This document shows positions 35,501-40,357 of a stretch of 41,351 nt of DNA, in pieces. This stretch comes from Modicisalibacter ilicicola DSM 19980. Lineage in GTDB: Bacteria; Pseudomonadota; Gammaproteobacteria; Pseudomonadales; Halomonadaceae. The first letter of the stretch is position 1. Each line of letters starts with the position of its first letter. Below the pieces are notes generated by a model. The model was not told the DNA's origin, did no database searches, and worked only from the letters and a program-made list of their open reading frames with translations. The stretch is from contig NZ_FQUJ01000023.1 of NCBI RefSeq assembly GCF_900128925.1, positions 1-41,351 of the forward strand, read 5' to 3'. The position numbers and the translations under genes were made by a program.

Positions 35501-35837
35501 TCGGGAAGACAACGAGCCTGAGTGCGAATTCGTGCTGCTGCCGGATGAGGGCGAGGAAGACTACGGTTTCTGGCGGGTGGACCAAGAGGGAAGGGACGAG
35601 AGGCTGACGCCTGTGGAGTCCGAACTGGATCGCCTGCCGGATGACGTCTTCAGCCATGCACGCATCGCGCCATGGAACGAGCCCGACTACATGGCTGCGC
35701 TGGCGGATCAGGCCGAGGCCATGGACATGACCATAGAGCGTTGTGCCCGACGCTTCGGGCGCATCCGCTTGAAAACGAGCTACGCCCCGCAGGGGTGGCA
35801 TTTTCATCCTGCGCTGGGGTTCGTGAAGCGGAAATAA
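32502..35837 (+). CDS. cas3: Cas2-Cas3 fusion, subtype I-F nuclease-helicase
   Basis: 1111 residues. Residues 1-95 form a Cas2-like domain (MNVLIVSQCNKNALKETRRIL) that joins Cas1 in spacer acquisition. An HD nuclease follows with FHDLGKASRAFQDRL near 122. The superfamily 2 helicase has Walker A MASTGCGKT near 435, a DEAD-like LVLDEPDD near 587, motif III LSSATLSP, and motif VI QLAGRIRRHRP near 861. It is recruited by the Csy complex to degrade DNA in the 3'-5' direction. The length equals other I-F Cas2-3 proteins and no frameshift is seen. It ends 1 nt before the terminator hairpin of the antisense creA-like unit. Confidence 0.95.
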   Translation: MNVLIVSQCNKNALKETRRILDQFAERRGERTWQTPITQAGLDTLRRLLRKTARKNTAVACHWIRGRDHSELMWIVGDASRFNMQGAVPTNTTRRNILRTEDENDWHSGRLIHLLASLAALFHDLGKASRAFQDRLHGRLEGRNLYRHEWVSLRLLEAFVGEDEDAAWLYRLEHFTFDDDACWLDRLKCDGLINGQQQSKTPFAGMPPLAAAIGWLILSHHRLPALPAFDENGQQKWSGARGILNAAILPALPEAFTAAWNERVENTSPAEVAPYWEFPEGLPVTSDAWRQRSQRLARQLRVVSITAPPLESPYVMHLARLAMMLADHHYSSLTDAGRLSGDWSTALYANTAALHGKRRLCQPLDEHLLGVTRTVGEIVHRLPDMEKGLPRIARHKGLRQRSRDSRFRWQDQAFDLAVGVRDKAREQGFFGVNMASTGCGKTIANGRIMYALSDPEEGARFSIALGLRTLTLQTGQAYRERLGLGSDDLAVRVGGSASRALFEHQQRKSGGSESRAALLDEQSHVHFEGRIDEHPLLSRATQDPRARALISAPVLVCTIDHLIPATESLRGGHQIVPMLRLMGSDLVLDEPDDFDIDDLPGLTRLVYWAGLLGSRVLLSSATLSPALVRGLFEAYRTGRAEYQRHRGVPGTPVSPCCAWFDEHGCTQQICAEGEEFDAAHIKFARQRAARLSGQAPARRGYLVPLSAPSAHPEDVYQAVAQTILTQACALHEQHHAVDPHSGKRVSFGLVRMANIEPLVAVAQALYRSDIPEDRQIHLCVYHSQFPLLLRSRLEARLDRVLDRREENAVFGLVDIRTELDGSPARNQFFIVLGSPVTEVGRDHDYDWAIVEPSSMRSIIQLAGRIRRHRPEPAHAPNIALLDTNVRHLKRAAPVFSRPGFETEKRWPLVTHQLAELLRADEIEHIDSRPRLMPAEVLDPTQKLVDLEHTRLAALMVEAAATPGQRRKRRGEPAQVDLGAYLFYRTSSMTLGALAMQQQPFREDNEPECEFVLLPDEGEEDYGFWRVDQEGRDERLTPVESELDRLPDDVFSHARIAPWNEPDYMAALADQAEAMDMTIERCARRFGRIRLKTSYAPQGWHFHPALGFVKRK

Positions 35838-35865
35838 AGCAGCCGCCCTGGATAGGTTGGCTGCT
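35838..35865 (-). terminator. Terminator of the creA-like mini-CRISPR
   Basis: 7-bp stem AGCAGCC/GGCTGCT (35838-35844 with 35859-35865) with a 14-nt loop. Read on the minus strand it is followed by TTATTT, which lies over the cas2-3 stop codon. It directly follows the second degenerate repeat, and the non-conserved tail of that repeat forms one arm. Confidence 0.6.
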
Positions 35866-35946
35866 GCTGCCTGTGCGGCAGCGAACGAGTTTCAAGCGTT
35901 TTAGGACGCTGGCCACTATTTCTAAGCAACCTGTTCGGTTGCAGGT
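35859..35946 (-). ncRNA. creA: creA-like one-spacer mini-CRISPR (crRNA-like guide) with two degenerate repeats
   Basis: Minus strand, between cas2-3 and csy1. Upstream repeat 35946-35919 ends CTTAGAAA (array handle CTCAGAAA) and matches the array repeat at 17 of 28 positions. Its stem GCAACC/GGTTGC differs from the array stem by two compensatory pairs, and the 5-nt loop length is kept. Downstream repeat 35886-35859 matches 20 of its first 21 positions (stem GCTGCC/GGCAGC kept); its last seven bases are lost, and these are not needed after the final stem. The spacer between them (35918-35887) is exactly 32 nt, as in the array. Cas6f should therefore produce one crRNA. An extended -10 (TGGTAGAAT, 35958-35950, minus) lies just upstream. 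Family knowledge: CreA RNAs guide Cascade to repress a toxin or cas promoter. Confidence 0.82.
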
Positions 35947-35983
35947 GGGATTCTACCATCCAAACGGTAGGTGTTGCTCTTGA

Positions 35984-36017
35984 GGGTTTGTAGAATATTA
36001 GGATGCTAGACACTAGG
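35984..36017 (-). promoter_or_regulatory. Predicted CreA/Cascade target site with type I-F PAM
   Basis: The protospacer, read on the minus strand from 36015 to 35984, matches the creA-like spacer at 23 of 32 positions. Positions 1-5 and 7 match; mismatches at 6 and 12 fall on the every-sixth bases that are flipped out of Cascade pairing. The two bases before it (36017-36016, minus) are CC, the type I-F PAM. It abuts the -35 element at 36019. Such partial pairing is expected to bind without cleavage. Confidence 0.8.
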
Positions 36018-36018
36018 T

Positions 36019-36045
36019 TTGATATTTAATGCAGGCCAGTATATT
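36019..36045 (+). promoter_or_regulatory. Predicted creT promoter
   Basis: Plus strand TTGATA (36019-36024, 5 of 6) and TATATT (36040-36045, 5 of 6) separated by 15 nt, slightly short. The -35 begins 2 nt after the PAM of the predicted target site, so bound Cascade would cover it. An alternative -35 (TTGAGG, 35980) inside the protospacer has no good -10. Confidence 0.5.
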
Positions 36046-36162
36046 GTGTCTTCAAGCTCAGATGCTGTGAGTGAGGTGCTCGCCCTATGAGTGGCCGCTC
36101 AAAGGGCGAGTAAAGCACCGATAACATCTGGTCTGCTTTCGCAAGCGCAAGGAGGTATGAGG

Positions 36163-36198
36163 ATGATTAGTTATCGTCCCGTTAGAAGAGATGGATAG
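36163..36198 (+). CDS. creT mini-ORF with tandem AGA codons
   Basis: Eleven codons, MISYRPVRRDG and stop, with AAGGAGG 7 nt upstream of the ATG; an in-frame ATG at 36157 would add M-R through a rare AGG codon but sits too close to the ribosome site. Codons 8 and 9 are AGA AGA, while the arginines around them and in neighbouring genes are mostly CGN. Such a strong initiation signal on a useless short peptide suits tRNA-sequestering translation rather than a peptide function. Confidence 0.6.
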   Translation: MISYRPVRRDG

Positions 36199-36212
36199 TT
36201 CGATCCAAAGCT

Positions 36213-36238
36213 GCCCCAAGCGTTACCGCGCTTGGGGC
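36213..36238 (+). terminator. 3' hairpin of the creT-like RNA
   Basis: 10-bp perfect stem GCCCCAAGCG/CGCTTGGGGC with 6-nt loop TTACCG, 14 nt after the mini-ORF stop. The tail TCATTATG has few T residues, so termination may be partial and some transcripts may enter csy1, which starts 49 nt later. Confidence 0.6.
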
Positions 36239-36287
36239 TCATTATGACATGCCTTTGGTATGCCACCCAAGATAAGGCAGATAAACG

Positions 36288-37634
36288 ATGTCAGCAGACC
36301 CCCAGCCCCACAGGTCAATACGTGACATGATCGAGTGGTTTATTCATGACCGCTTCGCGACCAAGGTAGAAAAGCTCGCAACAGGTGACCCCAGCTATCT
36401 CGAACTCCAGCAGCAGTTTGAGCCGGAAACCTGGCTTGCCAATGCTGCCCATCGTGTCAGTCAGCTGCAGGTAGTCACGCATTCACTGAAAGCAATTCAT
36501 CCTGATGCTAAGGGCACGAATCTCTACGTCGAGCCCGGCCCACTTGTGCAAAACGGACTGGTGGGCAGCCACTGCCTGCCAGCCGATTTTCAGGGTGACG
36601 TCGTCGGCAATGCCGCGGCACTAGATGTCTACAAGTTCCTCAAGCTGGAGTGGCAGGGGCGCTCGCTACTGGGGCTGGCGCTCGATTTCGATGAAGTATT
36701 GATTGATGCCTTGAGCCAGGATCGAGAGAAGGCCAAAAGCTGGATGCGTGCCTTCGCCAGTATTACCGAGCCCAAGGGCAAGCCAAGCTCTCATGTTCGG
36801 GGCAAACAGATATATTGGCTGGTCGGCGACGATCCCACCGATAACGAAAGCTATCACCTGTTGGCGCCGCTCTATGCTACAGCGCTTACACACCGCTTCT
36901 ACGCGCAAGTCAGTCCCAATGCCTGGTTCTTTGGTGATCACAATAAGGCAGCACGCAAGGCACTGAAGGATAAAGCGCCCTTTGAGGGAGGCTATATCAG
37001 CTACCCCAATTTGGCAGCCCAGAAGATGGGCGGCACCAAGCCACAGAACATCTCGCAGCTTAATAGCGAGCGAGGTGGGCAAAATTATCTGTTGGCGTCA
37101 CTGCCTCCAAATTGGGAGTCGCGTGAAATTTACGCACCGATGCGAGAGCCGTTTCGAGCGTTCAAGCGACGTCCGGCTGTCCGGAAGATCGTCGATGAGT
37201 TGAAGCGCTTTCTGGAAGTGGGTCCTGCCAAGAATATGCACACACGTGATCTGCGCGATGACTTGACCGTTATGTTGGTCGACGAACTGATGCTATTTAC
37301 CTTTGATATCCACTCATTGACGCCTGGCTGGACGACTGACGAAAAGTGTCAGCTGGCTCCAGAAGAGCAGTACTGGCTGGACCCGGGGCGAGCCGATGAA
37401 GATGGTGAGTTTGCCGAAGCGCGACGTCGATCTGATTGGCATGCAGCCGTAAGTTCACGTGCTGCCATCTGGCTTAATCGTGAATTGGGCCATAAGAGCC
37501 GTCTGCACTTCGGCGATGCAGAGCATCATCGCTGGGAGCGCCAATTCGAAGGCGTTATGACCGAGTTCCGCCGTCAGCTCAACGATCTGCAGGACGCATT
37601 GCGTGATGAAGAAGATATGGAGGCCCTCGCATGA
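36288..37634 (+). CDS. csy1: Csy1 (Cas8f), large subunit of type I-F Cascade
   Basis: 448 residues. In the Csy complex it forms a dimer with Csy2 at the 5' handle of the crRNA and takes part in PAM recognition. The opening (IRDMIEWFIHDRFATKVEKL) and blocks such as THSLKAIHPDAKGTNLY, YPNLAAQKMGGTKPQNISQLNSERGG and LPPNW are Csy1 hallmarks. The ribosome site is weak (AAGG 10 nt upstream). The stop overlaps csy2 by 4 nt. It lies downstream of the creTA-like module, so Cascade level and creT repression would be linked. Confidence 0.94.
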   Translation: MSADPQPHRSIRDMIEWFIHDRFATKVEKLATGDPSYLELQQQFEPETWLANAAHRVSQLQVVTHSLKAIHPDAKGTNLYVEPGPLVQNGLVGSHCLPADFQGDVVGNAAALDVYKFLKLEWQGRSLLGLALDFDEVLIDALSQDREKAKSWMRAFASITEPKGKPSSHVRGKQIYWLVGDDPTDNESYHLLAPLYATALTHRFYAQVSPNAWFFGDHNKAARKALKDKAPFEGGYISYPNLAAQKMGGTKPQNISQLNSERGGQNYLLASLPPNWESREIYAPMREPFRAFKRRPAVRKIVDELKRFLEVGPAKNMHTRDLRDDLTVMLVDELMLFTFDIHSLTPGWTTDEKCQLAPEEQYWLDPGRADEDGEFAEARRRSDWHAAVSSRAAIWLNRELGHKSRLHFGDAEHHRWERQFEGVMTEFRRQLNDLQDALRDEEDMEALA

Positions 37635-38602
37635 TCAATCATCTCTTGGTGCTTCCTCGGCTGCGCATCCAGAACGCCAACGCTATCTCTAGCCCAATGA
37701 CCTGGGGCTTCCCCGCCATGAGCGCGTTCATAGGCATGATGCAGGCGCTAGAGCGCAATCTACCGGAGGATATCAAACTGGTCTTCAACGAGATTGGTGT
37801 GGTGTGTCACCGCATCGACCCCCAAGTCACGGAAGGTAGCTTCACGCGCGCCTTTCACCTAACCCGCAATCCGGTAGATAAGACAGGCAGTACAGCTGCC
37901 ATCGTTGAAGAAGGCCGAGCGCACCTGGAAGTCTCGTTATTGATCGGTGTCGAGGCAGACGGCGGAGATGACCTGGAAAGCGCAGAGCGACGACAAGCGA
38001 TTGCCCAACGACTGTACCGGCAGGTTCAGGGGATGCGCATCGCGGGTGGAAGCGTGGTGCCGCCGCACCCCGGCGAGCGGTGCTACCGACCGGAATTGAT
38101 CAGTTTCGATGCCAAGGAGGCAGAAAGTGCCAATCAATGGCGACGCCTCAAGCGTCGATTACTGCCGGGTTTTGCCTTGGTGTTACGTGACGATCGGCTT
38201 ATCGAGCACACCGCCACGCTTCAGGAAAACGACACCAGCGCTACGCCGCTGGACGCCTGGCTAGACCTCTCGCGAATCAATTACGAGTGCCGTGTCACGC
38301 AGGGCGCGGATGGCAAGAAGCAAGCGAGCTGGGAAATTCGCCGCCCTTACCCCGGCTGGCTGGTACCAATCCCGGTTGGTTACGGCGGCATTTCCGAGCT
38401 ATTCGATCCCGGCGAGGTGGCCAATGCCCGCGCCACTGACGTGAAGTTCCGGTTCGTCGAAAGCCTTTATTCGATCGGTGAGTGGGTAAGCCCTCACCGT
38501 ATTCAGGATCCCGAAGCCCTTATGTGGTTTGTGGAAAATGACCTGAAACACAACATCTATCGCCTAAGTAACGCCTACACCGATACCTTGATCAACGACT
38601 GA
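37631..38602 (+). CDS. csy2: Csy2 (Cas5f), type I-F Cascade subunit
   Basis: 323 residues of RAMP fold. It holds the 5' handle of the crRNA with Csy1. Family-typical pieces: LLVLPRLRIQNANAISSPMTWGFPAMSAFIGMMQAL at the start (residues about 4-39), HLEVSLLIG and PGERCYRPELI in the middle, and GWLVPIPVGYGGISELFDPGEVANARA near 235-260. Overlaps csy1 by 4 nt and is followed after 15 nt by csy3, so it belongs to one operon. Confidence 0.94.
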   Translation: MINHLLVLPRLRIQNANAISSPMTWGFPAMSAFIGMMQALERNLPEDIKLVFNEIGVVCHRIDPQVTEGSFTRAFHLTRNPVDKTGSTAAIVEEGRAHLEVSLLIGVEADGGDDLESAERRQAIAQRLYRQVQGMRIAGGSVVPPHPGERCYRPELISFDAKEAESANQWRRLKRRLLPGFALVLRDDRLIEHTATLQENDTSATPLDAWLDLSRINYECRVTQGADGKKQASWEIRRPYPGWLVPIPVGYGGISELFDPGEVANARATDVKFRFVESLYSIGEWVSPHRIQDPEALMWFVENDLKHNIYRLSNAYTDTLIND

Positions 38603-38617
38603 AACAGGAGCCTTATC

Positions 38618-39655
38618 GTGGCCAAGAACGATACTCTCAAGACCGCTTCCGTCCTCGCCTTCGAGCGCAAGCTCGACCCATCCGACGCGCTGATGTATGC
38701 CGGCGCCTGGGCGCAGCGCGGAAGCATACAGGACTGGCAGCCCATCAGCATTCGCGAAAAATCCGTGCGCGGCACCATCTCCAATCGCCTGAAAGCCAAG
38801 GATCAGGATCCCGCCAAGCTGGATGCCGCCATCGAAAATCCCAACCTGCAAACCGTTGATGTCGCCACGCTACCCAGCGATGCGGATACTCTGATGACGC
38901 GCTTTACCCTGCGGGTATTGGGCGGCGCAGGCAAACCTTCCGCCTGCAACAATGCGGATTATCAGGCCAAGCTGAACGAAACGGTAAAAGGCTACGTCAG
39001 TGAACAGGGCTTCACCGAACTGGCGAAGCGCTATGCCTACAACCTCGCCAATGGGCGTTTTCTCTGGCGCAATCGTATGAGCGCCGAGCAGGTCGAGGTC
39101 CGCATCAGTCTCGTGGAGCAAGGGCAGGCCACCAGCAGCTGGACCTTCGATGCGTTGAACCTCTCGCTACGTGGCTTTGAAGCTCCGCAAGCGGCACAGC
39201 CCGATCTGGAGGCGCTGACTGCTCGAATTCGTGACGGCCTTAGTGGCGAGCGTCATGTCCTGCTGGAAGTCGTCGCCTTTGCCCGAATTGGAGAAGGGCA
39301 GGAGGTCTTTCCTTCCCAGGAACTGATACTTGATCGCGGGCGCGGCGACAAGAGCAAGACGCTGTATGAAGTCGATGAGATCGCCGGCATTCACTCACAG
39401 AAACTCGGCAACGCCATTCGCACCATCGATACCTGGTACCCGCTGGAAGAGGGCGAGGATCTTGGCCCCATCGCCGTCGAACCCTATGGTTCCGTGACGA
39501 CCCAGGGTCGTGCTTATCGCCAGCCCAAGCAAAAAGCCGATTTCTATTCGCTTTTGGATGGCTGGATCATCAAGGATCAGGTGCCTACGGTGGAGCAGCA
39601 GCACTTCGTGATGGCGACATTGATTCGCGGCGGTGTGTTCGGCGAGGCGGGCTGA
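38618..39655 (+). CDS. csy3: Csy3 (Cas7f), backbone subunit of type I-F Cascade
   Basis: 345 residues with a GTG start at 38618 and CAGGAG upstream. Six copies of Csy3 coat the spacer part of the crRNA and flip out every sixth base. Seen motifs: [20 protein letters not shown] at the start, the family-typical [15 protein letters not shown] near 50, [23 protein letters not shown] near 150, and the C-terminal [35 protein letters not shown]. No internal damage. Confidence 0.95.
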   Translation: MAKNDTLKTASVLAFERKLDPSDALMYAGAWAQRGSIQDWQPISIREKSVRGTISNRLKAKDQDPAKLDAAIENPNLQTVDVATLPSDADTLMTRFTLRVLGGAGKPSACNNADYQAKLNETVKGYVSEQGFTELAKRYAYNLANGRFLWRNRMSAEQVEVRISLVEQGQATSSWTFDALNLSLRGFEAPQAAQPDLEALTARIRDGLSGERHVLLEVVAFARIGEGQEVFPSQELILDRGRGDKSKTLYEVDEIAGIHSQKLGNAIRTIDTWYPLEEGEDLGPIAVEPYGSVTTQGRAYRQPKQKADFYSLLDGWIIKDQVPTVEQQHFVMATLIRGGVFGEAG

Positions 39656-39658
39656 ATC

Positions 39659-40228
39659 ATGGATCACTACATCGACATCCGGCTGCGACCGGACCCCGAG
39701 TTCTCCCGGGTGATGCTGTTGCGAGCGCTGTATAACAAGTTGCACCGTGCCTTGTTCGATCTGGATGCCCACGATATCGGCGTCAGCTTTCCCGAATACC
39801 GGCTTGGCGTGCAGGCCCGCACCCTGGGGGAGCTACTTCGTCTCCATGGCAATCGGCAAAGGCTCGAGCAACTGATGGAGAGTGACTGGCTAACCGGTAT
39901 GCGCGATCACGTCACGTTGAGCAATGTGCAAGCGGTACCCGAAGGAGCAGCCCACGTTGAGGTAAAGCGTCGGCAGTTCAACACAGGCAGCGAAAGCCGC
40001 GCCAAGCGCTATGCGAAACGCCACGGTGTAAGCCTGGAGGAAGCGCGGCGGTTATACGCCACACCGGCCTCACGCCGCATCGAGCTGCCGTTCGTGAAGA
40101 TCAATAGCCGTTCAAGCCAACAGCGCTTCTGCCTGTTTATCGACCATGGCAAGCCGCAGAAGGAGCCCGTGCAAGGTGCGTTCAACCACTACGGTCTAAG
40201 CCACGATGCCACGGTACCCTGGTTTTGA
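39659..40228 (+). CDS. cas6f: Cas6f (Csy4), type I-F crRNA endoribonuclease
   Basis: 189 residues. Cleaves pre-crRNA on the 3' side of the repeat stem-loop and stays bound to it. Catalytic His29 falls exactly as in the Pseudomonas enzyme (ALYNKLHRALFD). An arginine-rich helix for the stem-loop groove is seen in ESRAKRYAKRHGVSLEEARRLY, and the active-site serine region in INSRSSQQRFCLF. It starts 3 nt after csy3. Both the array repeats and the two degenerate creA repeats keep the 6-bp stem and 5-nt loop it needs. Confidence 0.95.
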   Translation: MDHYIDIRLRPDPEFSRVMLLRALYNKLHRALFDLDAHDIGVSFPEYRLGVQARTLGELLRLHGNRQRLEQLMESDWLTGMRDHVTLSNVQAVPEGAAHVEVKRRQFNTGSESRAKRYAKRHGVSLEEARRLYATPASRRIELPFVKINSRSSQQRFCLFIDHGKPQKEPVQGAFNHYGLSHDATVPWF

Positions 40229-40357
40229 CCCTTTTTTGCAAGGGATAAATGAAGGGCGGTAAAACAACGGGTTAGCGGTGTCGTCTTTAAAAGGGTGATA
40301 CCGTGCCTTTTACAGGAGGCTCTTTAAAAATCAGACAATTAGCGCTATTTTCTTCTA
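40229..40357 (+). promoter_or_regulatory. CRISPR leader
   Basis: 129 AT-richer bases between cas6f and the first repeat. Contains a short CCCTT/AAGGG hairpin right after the cas6f stop and TTTAAAA motifs at 40285-40295 and 40323-40330. At 40329-40341 AATCAGACAATTA differs by one base from the IHF consensus WATCAANNNNTTR. IHF bending of the leader is known for spacer acquisition in some type I systems. New spacers should enter at this end. Confidence 0.6.

Larger units (their letters stand above)
36052..36240 (+). ncRNA. creT: creT-like toxin RNA, structured, with mini-ORF
   Basis: Predicted transcript between the promoter above and the terminator at 36213-36238; the exact 5' end is inferred. 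It begins with a three-tier hairpin: CAGATG/CATCTG (36059 and 36125), GGTGCT/AGCACC (36075 and 36114) and CGCCCT/AGGGCG (36081 and 36103). A small hairpin GCTT-TCGC-AAGC (36135-36146), a strong ribosome site AAGGAGGT (36149-36156) and a short ORF with two adjacent AGA codons follow. Known CreT RNAs (first shown in Haloarcula type I-B) arrest growth by trapping a rare arginine tRNA on such codons. No protein family is involved. It could instead be only a regulatory leader of csy1. Confidence 0.72.

Noticed and set aside
36082-36114. Short ORF (ATG at 36087, eight codons) in the loop of the creT hairpin
   Set aside because: Weak ribosome site buried in the stem and no rare-codon feature; the ORF at 36163 is far better supported.
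36089-36120. Second possible creA target: AGTGGCC at 36090-36096 matches seven bases of the spacer seed
   Set aside because: The bases before it are AT, not CC, and the match stops after the seed; it probably arises by chance within the hairpin loop.
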